From positions 62,001-126,000 of the forward strand of contig NZ_LSRE01000049.1 in assembly GCF_001575205.1 (NCBI RefSeq): a DNA stretch of 64,000 nucleotides, in the 5' to 3' direction. The first letter of the stretch is position 1. Each line of letters opens with the position of its first letter. The notes beneath the pieces were generated by a model. The model did no database searches. It was not told where the DNA came from and was given only the letters and a program-made list of their open reading frames with translations. This stretch comes from Tsukamurella pseudospumae. GTDB taxonomy: Bacteria > Actinomycetota > Actinomycetes > Mycobacteriales > Mycobacteriaceae. The position numbers were made by a program, and so were the translations under genes. Shown one piece after another: positions 47,837 to 57,063 of this stretch.

Positions 47837-49410
47837 CCGCCCAGGTCGACGTCGCGGTCGTCGGCTCCGGCCACAACGCGCTGGTCGGCGCCGCGTACCT
47901 GGCGGCGCAGGGCCGCTCCGTCGCGGTCTTCGAGGCCGACACGGTGCCGGGCGGCGCGGTCAGCACCGTCGAGCGGTTCCCGGACTACCGCGTGGATCGC
48001 GGCTCGTCGGCGCACCTGATGTTCCGGCACACCGGGATCGCCGAGGAGCTCGATCTCGCGGCGCACGGCCTGCGCTACCTCGACTGCGACCCGTGGGCGT
48101 TCGCGCCCACGCCACCCGGTTCCACCGCGCCGGCGATCGTCTTCCGCCGGGATCTCGACGCGACCGCGGAGTCCATCGCCGCGGCGTGCGGGGCGCGGGA
48201 GGCGGCGGCGTACCGTCGGTTCGTCGTGGACTGGACGCCGCGCGCGAGGGCGACCATGGCCGCGTTCGGGGCGTCCCCCACCGCGCCGCGGCTCGGCCGC
48301 GCCTTCTGGCCCACCAAGGGCCGCACGAGCATCACCCAGATGTCCCGCACCTACCTCGCCTCCGGCGACCAGCTGCTGGACGAGTACTTCGACGACGAGC
48401 GGCTCAAGGCGGCGCTCGCCTGGTTCGGCGCGCAGTCCGGACCGGCGATGAGCGAGCCGGGCACGGCCCCGATGGTCGGCTTCGCCGCCCTCATGCACAC
48501 GCTTCCGCCCGGCCGCGCCGTCGGCGGCAGCGGCGCACTCACCGCGGCCCTGATCTCCCGCCTGACGTCCGACGGGGGCACCGTCGCCCTCGGGACGCCC
48601 GTCCGGGCCCTTCGCCGGTCCGGTAGGGAGTGGGAGGTCACCGTCGCCGGGCCCGACGGTGCGCGGACCGTCCGGGCCCGCACCGTGCTCGCCGGCTGCC
48701 ACGTCCTGACCACCCTGGATCTGCTGGCCCGCGGCGGCTACGACGCCGGGCGGATCGCGGCGTGGCGCCGCAGAATTCAGGTGGGCCCCGGCGTGGGGAT
48801 GGTGCTGCGGCTCGGCACGACGGCGCCGCCCGCGTTCGACGGGGTGCCGCTCGCCGATCAGGCCGGGCTCGGCCTGCTCACCGCCGACCGCGGCCACCTG
48901 GCCCGCGCCCGCGGCGACATGCTGGCCGGGGATGCGCCCCGTCGGCCCGCGGTGCTGGCGATGACCTTCTCGGGCCTGGACCCGTCGATCGCACCCGCGG
49001 GCCGGCACAACACCACCCTGTGGGCCCAGTGGTACCCCTACGCACTCGGGGAGGGCGCCTGGGCCGACGTGGCGGAGCGCGAGGCGGACCGGATCGTCGC
49101 GGAGACGGAGCGCTGGGCGCCCGGGTTCGCGGACACGATCGAGCACCGGTACGTGCAGACCCCGGCGAGCCTGGAGAGCGAGCTCGGCCTGCTCGGCGGG
49201 AACGTCATGCACGTGGAGATGGCGCTGCACAACATGCTGCTCTTCCGGCCGGTTCCGGAGCTCGCCGGCGGCCGGGTCCCCGGGGCGCCGGGCCTGGCGC
49301 TGGCGGGCGCGTCGATGCATCCCGGCGGCGGCGTGAACGGATCCAGCGGGCGGATCGCGGCGCGGCTGCTCGCCCGCGACCTGGGGCACCTGGCACGATG
49401 GCGACCGTGA
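47833..49410 (+). CDS. CrtI/phytoene-dehydrogenase-like FAD oxidoreductase
   Basis: 525 residues. N-terminal dinucleotide fold VAVVGSGHNALVGAAYLAAQG, FEADTVPGGAVSTVE, and a C-terminal family motif GLALAGASMHPGGGVNGSSGR. Members desaturate carotenoids or, in animals, act as NADPH-independent retinol saturase-like or pyridine oxidoreductases; substrate here unknown, and no carotenoid genes are near. Coupled to the GNAT gene (ATGA) and to lppM (start 13 bases inside). This gene is not part of the M. tuberculosis Rv2170-Rv2171 pair, so it appears inserted in that unit. Confidence 0.88.
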   Translation: MTAQVDVAVVGSGHNALVGAAYLAAQGRSVAVFEADTVPGGAVSTVERFPDYRVDRGSSAHLMFRHTGIAEELDLAAHGLRYLDCDPWAFAPTPPGSTAPAIVFRRDLDATAESIAAACGAREAAAYRRFVVDWTPRARATMAAFGASPTAPRLGRAFWPTKGRTSITQMSRTYLASGDQLLDEYFDDERLKAALAWFGAQSGPAMSEPGTAPMVGFAALMHTLPPGRAVGGSGALTAALISRLTSDGGTVALGTPVRALRRSGREWEVTVAGPDGARTVRARTVLAGCHVLTTLDLLARGGYDAGRIAAWRRRIQVGPGVGMVLRLGTTAPPAFDGVPLADQAGLGLLTADRGHLARARGDMLAGDAPRRPAVLAMTFSGLDPSIAPAGRHNTTLWAQWYPYALGEGAWADVAEREADRIVAETERWAPGFADTIEHRYVQTPASLESELGLLGGNVMHVEMALHNMLLFRPVPELAGGRVPGAPGLALAGASMHPGGGVNGSSGRIAARLLARDLGHLARWRP

Positions 49411-50117
49411 CTCTCCGAAGGATGCTCGCGGCGCTGGCGGTACTACTGCTCGTCGCCGCCCCCGCCGCGTGCTCGGGCCCGGGCCCCGGCGACCGGATGT
49501 CCGGCAAGATCGTCGCCGCGCAGACTCCGGCGTCGAACGCCGAGGGGCCGCAGCTGGCCGCGCCCGGCGAGCTGCGCGGCCTCGCGGAGGTCAAGGCGTA
49601 CGACTCGAACGGCAAAGTCGGCACCCAGATGATCTTCACGACCATCACCTTCGGCCAGTTCAACCAGCTGGGCGAGGTGGTCTCACAGGCTTTCGACACG
49701 TCGGCGGCCTCGATCAAGATGCGGGTGCAGCGCACGGGCAGCGCCGTCGTCCTCTCCGGCACGGCGGACCTGTCGTCCCTGGCCCCGAACTCCGCGGTGA
49801 TCGTCGTACAGCTGCAGTTCCCCGGCCCCGTCACCGCCACGAACGGCCAGCAGGAGGCCGACGACCTGGTGACCTGGACCCTCAACGCCGGTACCTCCGC
49901 GTCCTTGACCGCCGAGGCCGAGTACGCGGATCCCTCGATCGCGTCGTTCACGGAGTGGGCGTGGATCACCGCACTGGTCGCCTTCCTCGCGGCCGCGGTC
50001 GTGGCAGCGGTGGCCTACGTCCGCCGCGACCGCAGTCCCAAGCCGGGGCAGGAATCGGCCGAGCTCGAGTCGCTCATCGAACTCCCGCAGTGGCTGCGCG
50101 AGAAGCTCAAGCGCTGA
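49398..50117 (+). CDS. lppM: LppM-like lipoprotein
   Basis: 239 residues. Signal peptide with lipobox PAAC (Cys at about 25), a beta-rich ectodomain, and a C-terminal membrane helix (ITALVAFLAAAVVAAVAYVRR) followed by a charged cytoplasmic tail. Double anchoring (lipid plus helix) is as in mycobacterial LppM (Rv2171). ATG at 49398 overlaps the upstream stop; GTG at 49407 is the alternative. Position right after the Rv2170-like region supports the name. Confidence 0.85.
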   Translation: MATVTLRRMLAALAVLLLVAAPAACSGPGPGDRMSGKIVAAQTPASNAEGPQLAAPGELRGLAEVKAYDSNGKVGTQMIFTTITFGQFNQLGEVVSQAFDTSAASIKMRVQRTGSAVVLSGTADLSSLAPNSAVIVVQLQFPGPVTATNGQQEADDLVTWTLNAGTSASLTAEAEYADPSIASFTEWAWITALVAFLAAAVVAAVAYVRRDRSPKPGQESAELESLIELPQWLREKLKR

Positions 50118-50121
50118 GCGC

Positions 50122-51339
50122 TCAGGAGAGCACGGTACGGCCGGCGTAATGGGCCAGATCGAGCGCAGTCATCGTCGCGAGCCGACGGTCGCCCGGATCG
50201 CGACCGAGCAGTGCGGCTGCAGCGGCGACGCGCTGGAGCACCGTGTTGCGGTGCGCGTGCAGCCGTTCGGCCGCCGCGGACGCGCTGTCCGCACAATCCA
50301 GGTACACGCGAAGCGTGTCGCGTAACCGAGCCGCGCGACCCGAGTCCACAGCGAGGCCGCCCAGGACGTCCCGGACGAACCGCGCGGCCCGCTGCGGGTC
50401 GGCCCCCATCGGCAGAACCGCCTCGACCTCCTCGTAGCGGACGAGCGACGGGCCCGTCGGGTCGCCGCCGACGAGCTCGGCCACGGCGAGTGCATCGGCG
50501 TGCGACCGACGGAAGCCCGCGACGCCCGACGCGGGCCGGCCGATCGCGGCGCGGATCCGCGGCGCCCCACGCGGCAGCGGCCCCGGCTCCGCCCCGCCGG
50601 ACGCCGGCACGGCGAACCACGCCCACAGTGCGCGTTCGCCCGCACCGACGGTGAGCGGACTCCCACCACCGGCGGTCCGGGCCAGCACGCCCGCCGCCAC
50701 CTCGAGGGACGCCGCGTCGGCAGCCGCGCCGTCGTGCCACAGCACGACCGCGGTGTGCCGAGCAGCGAGGTCGTGGCCGAGGCGACCCGACCCCACGCGC
50801 TCGCCGATCGGGGCCCCTTCCAGGAGGAGCCGCACCGTCTCGGCACGTTTGGCCGCAGCGCCGCCGAGCACCTCCTCGCGCAGCCGCTGCGCCTCGTCGA
50901 CCAGTGCCAACAACACGCGGTCGACGTACTCGAAGAGCATCGTCGCGAACAGTTCCATGCCCTCGACGAGCTCCTCCCCGGGGGGCTCGGAGGCCCGTGC
51001 CACTTCCACGAACCGTTCCCAGACCGCCATCTGGCCGCGGCGGTAGGCCTGGAAGATCACCTCGAGGTCGAGCCCGCGGCGCACGACGGTGCGAATGACG
51101 TCGAACGCCTCCGGGGGCGGTTCCACGAGGTCGGCGCCGCGCGGATTCCGGAGGGCGCCCACCACCGTCACCACGTTCGCCCGGTTGCTCGCCGCCATCT
51201 CGTGCGCAATGGTGCGGTCCGCGGCCAGCATGGGCGCCACCTCGATCTCGGCCGCGTTCATCGCCTCGACGAGGCCGTCGAGGTCGTCGAACATGCGCTC
51301 CCCGACGTCCACGACGAGTCGATAGCCGTTGGTCACCAC
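50122..51339 (-). CDS. PucR-type transcriptional regulator
   Basis: 405 residues. The C-terminal PucR/CdaR-type helix-turn-helix (TLRVYLDCADSASAAAERLH then HRNTVLQRV) is typical; the N-terminal half is an all-helical sensor region, and a GGDEF-like fold lies between. GTG start 7 bases after a -10 (TAGTCT, 51347-51352), so a leaderless mRNA is likely. Divergent from the monooxygenase operon across 124 bases, so it probably controls that operon (inference). Convergent with lppM, 4 bases apart. Confidence 0.88.
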   Translation of the reverse strand: MVTNGYRLVVDVGERMFDDLDGLVEAMNAAEIEVAPMLAADRTIAHEMAASNRANVVTVVGALRNPRGADLVEPPPEAFDVIRTVVRRGLDLEVIFQAYRRGQMAVWERFVEVARASEPPGEELVEGMELFATMLFEYVDRVLLALVDEAQRLREEVLGGAAAKRAETVRLLLEGAPIGERVGSGRLGHDLAARHTAVVLWHDGAAADAASLEVAAGVLARTAGGGSPLTVGAGERALWAWFAVPASGGAEPGPLPRGAPRIRAAIGRPASGVAGFRRSHADALAVAELVGGDPTGPSLVRYEEVEAVLPMGADPQRAARFVRDVLGGLAVDSGRAARLRDTLRVYLDCADSASAAAERLHAHRNTVLQRVAAAAALLGRDPGDRRLATMTALDLAHYAGRTVLS

Positions 51340-51463
51340 AGCACCAGACTATGTACAGAGAGCACCGATACGGGTCCCAATTACGGATCTTCCTCCATGT
51401 TCAAGGTACCGCCGCGCGCCATACGGTGATCTCAGTCACAGCAACCGGACAAGGGAGAAGGAC

Positions 51464-52957
51464 ATGACCACCACGTCACAGCAGCGGACGGACGTCGACG
51501 TCGTCGTGATCGGCGCCGGGATCTCGGGAATCGGCGCCGCGTACCACCTCGCAACGGAGCGCCCGTCGACGTCGTACGTCGTCCTCGACGCCGGCACGGC
51601 GCTCGGCGGCACCTGGAACCTGTTCACGTACCCCGGCATCCGGTCGGACTCCGACATGCCGTCCTTCGGATTCGGGTTCAAGCCGTGGACGCACACGCAG
51701 TCGATCGCCGATGCGCACGTGATCCTCGACTACCTGAACGAGGCCGTCGACGAGAACGGGATCCGCGAGCACATCCGTTTCCACACCCGGGTCGTCGCCG
51801 CCGACTTCGACAGCGAGGCCGGCCGGTGGCTCGTCCGGACCACCGACGCCCGGACGGGCGAGGAGAGCACCGTCTCCGCCCGATTCCTGTACTCGGGTAC
51901 CGGCTACTACGACCACGCGGCCGGGTACACCCCGTCCTTCGAGGGCGTCGACGACTTCCGGGGCACCGTCGTGCACCCCCAGCTCTGGCCGGAGGACCTC
52001 GACTACACCGGCAAGAAGGTGGTCGTCATCGGCAGCGGCGCCACGGCCGTCACACTGATCCCCGCAATGGCCGGCCGGGCGGAGCACGTCACGATGCTGC
52101 AGCGGTCCCCGAGCTACGTGCTGTCGATGCCCCGCGAGGACGTGCTCGCCAACGCGCTGGGCCGGTTGGTCGGGCCGGAGCGCGCGCACCGCATCGTGCG
52201 CCGCAAGAACATCGCGCTCAACCGAGGCCTGTTCAAGGCGAGCAAGCGGGCCCCGGGCCTGGTCCGCCGGGCGCTCATCGCGGACGTGAGGCGTCGCCTC
52301 CCCAAGGGCTTCGACGTGGACACCCACTTCGCGCCGAAGTACGACCCGTGGGATCAGCGGCTCTGCATGGTGCCGGACGGCGACCTGTTCACGGCGCTCT
52401 CGTCGGGCGGCGCGTCGGTGGTCACCGACCACATCGACCGGTTCACGGAGACCGGGATCGCGCTGACGTCGGGGCAGCACCTCGACGCCGACATCGTCGT
52501 CACCGCGACCGGACTCACCCTGCTGCCCTTCGGGCGGATCGCATTCAGCGTCGACGGTGCCCCCGTCGACCTCGCCGACTCGGTGGTCTACAAGTCGATG
52601 ATGCTGAGCGGGGTCCCGAACTTCGTCTTCGCCTTCGGCTACACCAACATCGCGTGGACTCTCAAGGTCGACCTCGTCTGCAAGCACATGATCCGGCTCC
52701 TCGACCACATGGACGCCGAGGGGAACACCGTCGTCGTGCCGACCCTGCCGGACGCCCCGCTCGAACGAGCGCCCATGATCGACATGAGTTCGGGGTACGT
52801 GCAGCGCGGGATCGCGGCCTTCCCGAAAGCGGGCGACGTCGGGCCGTGGACCGTGACGATGGCCTACGAGGACGACGCCGAACGGCTGCTGCACGACCCC
52901 GTCGCCGATTCCGCGCTCTCCTTCCGCACGCCCGCGCCGCAGGCGGTGTCGGCATGA
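51464..52957 (+). CDS. Baeyer-Villiger monooxygenase, EthA-like
   Basis: 497 residues. First FAD fold VVVIGAGISGIGAAYHL, GGTWNLFTYPGIRSDSDM, the fingerprint FRGTVVHPQLW (FxGxxxHxxxW of Baeyer-Villiger enzymes), and the NADPH fold VVVIGSGATAVTLIPAM. Overall very like EthA of M. tuberculosis from memory, but no ethR-type gene is adjacent. Converts ketones to esters using NADPH and oxygen; substrate unknown. Strong ribosome site AAGGGAGAAGG; promoter TTCAAG / TACGGT (51400-51427, 16 bp apart). ATGA coupling to the next gene. Confidence 0.93.
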   Translation: MTTTSQQRTDVDVVVIGAGISGIGAAYHLATERPSTSYVVLDAGTALGGTWNLFTYPGIRSDSDMPSFGFGFKPWTHTQSIADAHVILDYLNEAVDENGIREHIRFHTRVVAADFDSEAGRWLVRTTDARTGEESTVSARFLYSGTGYYDHAAGYTPSFEGVDDFRGTVVHPQLWPEDLDYTGKKVVVIGSGATAVTLIPAMAGRAEHVTMLQRSPSYVLSMPREDVLANALGRLVGPERAHRIVRRKNIALNRGLFKASKRAPGLVRRALIADVRRRLPKGFDVDTHFAPKYDPWDQRLCMVPDGDLFTALSSGGASVVTDHIDRFTETGIALTSGQHLDADIVVTATGLTLLPFGRIAFSVDGAPVDLADSVVYKSMMLSGVPNFVFAFGYTNIAWTLKVDLVCKHMIRLLDHMDAEGNTVVVPTLPDAPLERAPMIDMSSGYVQRGIAAFPKAGDVGPWTVTMAYEDDAERLLHDPVADSALSFRTPAPQAVSA

Positions 52958-53940
52958 GCGCCCCGGCCCCGAGCACCACGACCGAGGTCTCGTTCACCAG
53001 CCACGGGGTGCGGTGCGCCGCCTGGCACGTCCGGTCCGCGTCGGAGGCGCTCGCCCGCGACGGGCGGCGACCGGTCGTCGTCCTCGCGCACGGGTTCGGC
53101 GGCACGCGCGATACCGGACTCCTCGTCTTCGCCCGGGCCTTCGCCGATGCCGGGATCGACGCGCTCGTCTTCGACTACCGCACCTTCGGCGACTCCGACG
53201 GCGAACCGCGGCAGCAGGTCTCGTACCGGATGCAGCGTGAGGACTACCGCGCCGCGGTGGACGCCGCGCGGCGCCTGCCGGGCGTCGATCCCGAACGGAT
53301 CGCCCTGTGGGGCACCTCGTACTCCGGCGGGCACGTCATCGACGTCGCCGCCGGCGACCCACGGATCGCCGCCGTGGTCGGGCTCGTCCCCGCGACCGAC
53401 GGTGCCGCCGCCCTCCTCCAGGTGGCGCGGTACGCCGGCCCGATCCTGCCGCTGCGCCTCGTCGGGCACGGCCTGTGGGACGTGGCGACGGCGGTGGCCG
53501 GGCGCGCGCCGCACCGGATCCCGTTGGCGGCCCGCCCCGGCGATCCCGGGATCATCACGACCTCCGGCTCGTACGAGGCGTACACGGCGATGGGCGGCCC
53601 CACCTGGCGCAACGAGGTCTGCGCACGCACGGCTCTCGAGATCGGCCTGAACCGGCCGACGACGAAGGCCGGTCGTGTCACCTGCCCGGTGCTGTTCCAG
53701 GTGGGCACGCGGGACCGCGTGGCGCCGGCGGCCGCCGCCCGGCGCACCGCCGCGCGGATCGCGGGGCCGGCCGAGGTGGCGGAGTATCCGATCGACCACT
53801 TCGACGGCTACGACGGCCCGTGGCGCGACGTCGCGATCGCCGATGAGGTCGCATTCCTGACGCGCGTCCTCCTCCCCACGAGCGTCGCCCCGCGCCCGAC
53901 AGGACGACGGTCCCGTCATGGTGAATCATCGACGGCATGA
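52954..53940 (+). CDS. Alpha/beta hydrolase, second gene of the monooxygenase operon
   Basis: 328 residues. Oxyanion region VVVLAHGFGGTRDTG, nucleophile elbow WGTSYSGGHV, Asp in VGTRDRVAP and His in YPIDHFDGYDG: a full catalytic triad, in the cocE/dienelactone-like class. Coupled by ATGA to the monooxygenase. A likely task is cleavage of the ester made by the Baeyer-Villiger enzyme (inference). The C-terminal tail of about 20 residues is Arg/Ser-rich. Confidence 0.88.
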   Translation: MSAPAPSTTTEVSFTSHGVRCAAWHVRSASEALARDGRRPVVVLAHGFGGTRDTGLLVFARAFADAGIDALVFDYRTFGDSDGEPRQQVSYRMQREDYRAAVDAARRLPGVDPERIALWGTSYSGGHVIDVAAGDPRIAAVVGLVPATDGAAALLQVARYAGPILPLRLVGHGLWDVATAVAGRAPHRIPLAARPGDPGIITTSGSYEAYTAMGGPTWRNEVCARTALEIGLNRPTTKAGRVTCPVLFQVGTRDRVAPAAAARRTAARIAGPAEVAEYPIDHFDGYDGPWRDVAIADEVAFLTRVLLPTSVAPRPTGRRSRHGESSTA

Positions 53941-54887
53941 CCTACGCAGAGCAGTCCGCCTGGCGGACCATCCAGGGCTTCCTCCCGCCGGCGTACCGGC
54001 TCACGCCCGCGACCGAGCCGGTCGAGGAGTGGTGGGAGCACGACGGCCACCGGATCCACCTCGACACCTACCGCGACCCCGCCGCGGCGGTGAAGGTGAT
54101 CCTGCTGCACGGCGTCGGCACCAACGGCCGCCAGATGTCGACCATCCTCGGCCGGCCGCTCGCGGAGCGCGGCTTCGAGACCATCGCGATCGACATGCCC
54201 ACCTACGGCGTCACCGAGGTCGCGCCGGGCGCACTCGTCACCTACGACGACTGGGTGCGCATCGGCTCGGATCTCGTCGACGCCGAGCTCGCGAAGGACC
54301 ACCGGCCGATCGTGCTGTACGGCCTGTCGGCGGGCGGCATGGAGACCTACCACGTCGCGTCGGTCAACGGGAGGGTCAGCGGCATCGTCGGGATGACCTT
54401 CCTCGACCAGCAGTCGGCGAAGGTCCGGCGCGACACCGCGTTCGACCCCGTCACCGGCAGCCTCGGCGCCCCGGTGATGAAGGCCCTCGCCCGGACCCCG
54501 CTGCGCGGTGCACGGGTACCGATGAAGCTGGTCAGCAAGATGCGCGCGCTGGTCAACGACCCCTCGGCGAAGCGCGCCTGCTACGCGGACCGCACCTCGG
54601 CGGGCAATCTGGTGACGGTGACGTTCCTCGACTCGTACCTGAACTTCCGGCCCGCGGTCGCACCCGAGGACTTCGACGTCTGCCCCGTACTGCTGACGCA
54701 GCCCGCCGCGGACCGGTGGACCCCGCTGGCGCTCTCCACGCCCTTCCTGGATCGCATCACCCGCGTCTCCGTGACGACGGTGCTCCTGGAGAACGCCGGG
54801 CACTACCCGCTGGAGCAGCCCGGCCTCGACCGGATGGTGGAGGCGGTCGCCGCGTTCGCGGCGGACGCGCCCAGGGCGGAGACCTAG
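53937..54887 (+). CDS. Alpha/beta hydrolase, third gene of the monooxygenase operon
   Basis: 316 residues. VILLHGVGTNGRQM oxyanion segment, YGLSAGGME nucleophile elbow, His in NAGHYPLEQPG; the acid is likely in the TQPAADRWTP region. ATGA overlap with the upstream hydrolase. Its stop overlaps the metF stop tail to tail (CTAG, 54884-54887). Substrate unknown; the two hydrolases are not close copies of each other. Confidence 0.86.
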   Translation: MTYAEQSAWRTIQGFLPPAYRLTPATEPVEEWWEHDGHRIHLDTYRDPAAAVKVILLHGVGTNGRQMSTILGRPLAERGFETIAIDMPTYGVTEVAPGALVTYDDWVRIGSDLVDAELAKDHRPIVLYGLSAGGMETYHVASVNGRVSGIVGMTFLDQQSAKVRRDTAFDPVTGSLGAPVMKALARTPLRGARVPMKLVSKMRALVNDPSAKRACYADRTSAGNLVTVTFLDSYLNFRPAVAPEDFDVCPVLLTQPAADRWTPLALSTPFLDRITRVSVTTVLLENAGHYPLEQPGLDRMVEAVAAFAADAPRAET

Positions 54888-55816
54888 ACGCCGACCGGCA
54901 GCATCGAGAGGTTCTCCAGGACCTCCGAGGTCGCCTTGGCGAAGTTCAGGGTGCAGAAGTGCAGCGCCGGCGCGCCCTCGGCGATGAGCCGCTCCCCCAT
55001 CCGGGTGGCGATCTCGATGCCGGCGGCGCGCACCGCGGCGCGGTTCTCCTCGGGGCCGTCGCCGGCCGCGGCGCGCAGCTCGGCGCGCATCGCATCGGGG
55101 ATCTTCGCGTTCGACAGCTCCGCCATGCGCGAGACCGACTTCAGCGAGGTGATCGGCATGATGCCCGGGATCAGCGGCTTGGCGCCCTGCTCCGGGTCGA
55201 AGGCCGTCACGGCGTCCCGCAGCCGCAGGTAGTCGTCCACGTCGAAGAACATCTGGGTGATCGAGTAGTCCGCGCCGGCCCGCAGCTTGTTCGCGAAGTA
55301 CCGGATGTCGGACTCCTGGTCCGGCGAGCGGTGGTGCCCCTCGGGGAAGGACGCCACGCCCACGTGGAAGTCACCCAGCTCGCGCACCAGCTCGACGACC
55401 TCGCTGGCGTACTTCAGGCCCTGCGGGTGCCGCACCCAGCGCCCCAGCGGGTCGCCGGGCGGGTCGCCGCGCAGCACGAGCACGTTGCGCACGTCCCGGT
55501 CCGCGTACGCGCCCATGAGGGCGCGCAGCTCCGTGATGCTGTGGTTCACGGCGGTCAGGTGCGCCACGGGCAGCAGCGTGGTCGTCTCGGCGATCTCCCC
55601 GGTCACCCGCACGGTGCGGTCACGGGTCGAGCCGCCGGCGCCGTAGGTCATGGACACGAACGCCGGGTCCATCCGCTCGAAGGTCCGGACCGCGCGCCAC
55701 AGCCGGGCCTCGCCGTCGGCGTCCCGCGGCGGCATGAACTCCACCGAGAACGGCATTCGCCCGCTCGCGCGCACGGCGTCGAGGCGGTCGAGTACGGTCC
55801 GGCTTTGTTCGGTCAC
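54884..55816 (-). CDS. metF: 5,10-methylenetetrahydrofolate reductase
   Basis: 310 residues. The barrel motifs FSVEFMPPRD (catalytic Glu), SMTYGAGGSTRDRT, VLVLRGDPPGDP, FFDVDDYLRL and GIMPITSLKSV match MetF. Makes 5-methyl-THF for methionine synthesis. Matches Rv2172c by position (next to lppM-side genes and the prenyl synthase). GTG start 6 bases after TATTCT (55823-55828) implies a leaderless mRNA. Divergent from idsA2 with only 23 bases between. Confidence 0.93.
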   Translation of the reverse strand: MTEQSRTVLDRLDAVRASGRMPFSVEFMPPRDADGEARLWRAVRTFERMDPAFVSMTYGAGGSTRDRTVRVTGEIAETTTLLPVAHLTAVNHSITELRALMGAYADRDVRNVLVLRGDPPGDPLGRWVRHPQGLKYASEVVELVRELGDFHVGVASFPEGHHRSPDQESDIRYFANKLRAGADYSITQMFFDVDDYLRLRDAVTAFDPEQGAKPLIPGIMPITSLKSVSRMAELSNAKIPDAMRAELRAAAGDGPEENRAAVRAAGIEIATRMGERLIAEGAPALHFCTLNFAKATSEVLENLSMLPVGV

Positions 55817-55839
55817 GCTTTAAGAATAGGTTTGCCGGT
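55817..55839. promoter_or_regulatory. Compact divergent leaderless promoter pair (metF / prenyl synthase)
   Basis: The 23-base gap holds TAGGTT (plus, 55827-55832; 7 bases before the ATG) and TATTCT (minus, 55828-55823; 6 bases before the GTG). The two -10 boxes overlap and both leaders are absent, so both -35 boxes must lie inside the opposite coding regions. Confidence 0.7.
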
Positions 55840-56928
55840 ATGACGCTGCCCGTCGCCCCGCCCCGGACCGACCTCGCCGACATCGCGGCGGCGGTGCAGC
55901 CGCAGCTCGAAACCTTCCTCGAAGAGCGCCGTGACCTGGTCGAACCCGTCGGTCCGGTGTTCGCGGAGGCCACCGCCGGCCTGGCGCGCTTCGTTTTGCG
56001 CGGCGGTAAGCGAATTCGCCCCGCCTTCGCCTGGACGGGGTGGCTGGCGGGCGGCGGGCAGCCCGACGGTGCCGTGGCCGAGGCGGCCCTGCGGGCCTGT
56101 TCCTCCCTGGAGTTCGTGCAGGCGTGCGCGCTCATCCACGACGACATCATCGACGCCTCGCTCACCCGCCGCGGCTACCCCACGACCCACCGCGAGTTCG
56201 CGCAGGTGCACGCCGAGCGCGGGTGGTCGGGATCGTCGGAGAAGTTCGGCGAGGCGACCGCGATCCTGCTCGGCGACCTGGCACTGGCGTGGGCCGACGA
56301 CATGTTCCTCGGGGCCGGCCTCGAGCCCGAGCGGTACCTGCGCGCCGCGCGCGCCTGGGCCGCGATGCGCACCGAGGTGCTCGGCGGCCAGCTGCTCGAC
56401 ATCGTGAGCGAGGCCGCCCGCGACGAGTCGGCCGACGCGGCCGAGCGCGTGGTGCGGTTCAAGACGGCGGGCTACACCGTCGAGCGACCGCTGCACGTGG
56501 GCGCGGCGCTCGCGGGCGCGCCCGACGAGACGATCTCCGCGCTGCGCGCCATCGGCGTCGACCTCGGCGTGGCCTTCCAGCTGCGCGACGATCTACTGGG
56601 CGCCTTCGGCGACCCCGCGGTCACCGGCAAGCCCTCGGGCGACGACCTGCGGTCCGGCAAGCACACTCCGATGCTCGCGCACGCGCTGGCGACCGGCGGC
56701 GGCGCCGCGGACGAGCTGCGCGCGCTCGTCGGTACCGACCTCGACGATGCGGGCGTCGAGCGCGCCCGCGCCGCGCTCCGGGCGACGGGGGCACCGTCGG
56801 CCATGCAGGCCCGGGTCGAGGAGCTGACGGCCCGGGCCACCTCCGCCCTCGCGCAGGCTCCCATCGCCGACGGTGCGCGACCGGTCCTGGCCCGGCTCGC
56901 CGCCGTGCTCGTCGACCGCGCCGCCTGA
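55840..56928 (+). CDS. idsA2: Isoprenyl diphosphate synthase
   Basis: 362 residues. First Asp-rich motif LIHDDIIDASLTRRG, second QLRDDLLGAFGD, GGKRIRP for isopentenyl diphosphate binding. The second motif keeps DD but has Gly in place of the last Asp of DDxxD, as in other actinobacterial IdsA proteins. Small residues at -4 and -5 before the first motif (A, C) suggest a product longer than farnesyl. Equivalent to Rv2173. ATG 7 bases after a -10, leaderless. Confidence 0.93.
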   Translation: MTLPVAPPRTDLADIAAAVQPQLETFLEERRDLVEPVGPVFAEATAGLARFVLRGGKRIRPAFAWTGWLAGGGQPDGAVAEAALRACSSLEFVQACALIHDDIIDASLTRRGYPTTHREFAQVHAERGWSGSSEKFGEATAILLGDLALAWADDMFLGAGLEPERYLRAARAWAAMRTEVLGGQLLDIVSEAARDESADAAERVVRFKTAGYTVERPLHVGAALAGAPDETISALRAIGVDLGVAFQLRDDLLGAFGDPAVTGKPSGDDLRSGKHTPMLAHALATGGGAADELRALVGTDLDDAGVERARAALRATGAPSAMQARVEELTARATSALAQAPIADGARPVLARLAAVLVDRAA

Positions 56929-56956
56929 CTCCTCCCGCTACCTTCGCGACCCCGGG

Positions 56957-57000
56957 TTAGGCAAACCTAGCCACCCCTGGGTATGGTTCCGTTTACCTAA
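56957..57000. promoter_or_regulatory. Two adjacent IdeR/DtxR-like iron boxes with -10
   Basis: TTAGGCAAACCTAGCCACC (56957-56975) matches about 14 of 19 bases of mycobacterial IdeR boxes. Six bases on, TATGGTTCCGTTTACCTAA (56982-57000), whose complement starts TTAGGTAA, is a weaker second box. Its first six bases could also be the -10 (TATGGT). Iron-dependent repression of the downstream transporter is expected (inference). Confidence 0.7.
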
Positions 57001-57063
57001 GAGCCTTTACCAACGGCTTACGGTCACCGTCGTGAAGCACCAGCGAGAAGGAGTCACCCCCGC

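Noticed and set aside
51464-52957. Naming the monooxygenase ethA outright
   Set aside because: Sequence is EthA-like, but the EthR regulator is not adjacent and the operon partners differ; family-level name only.
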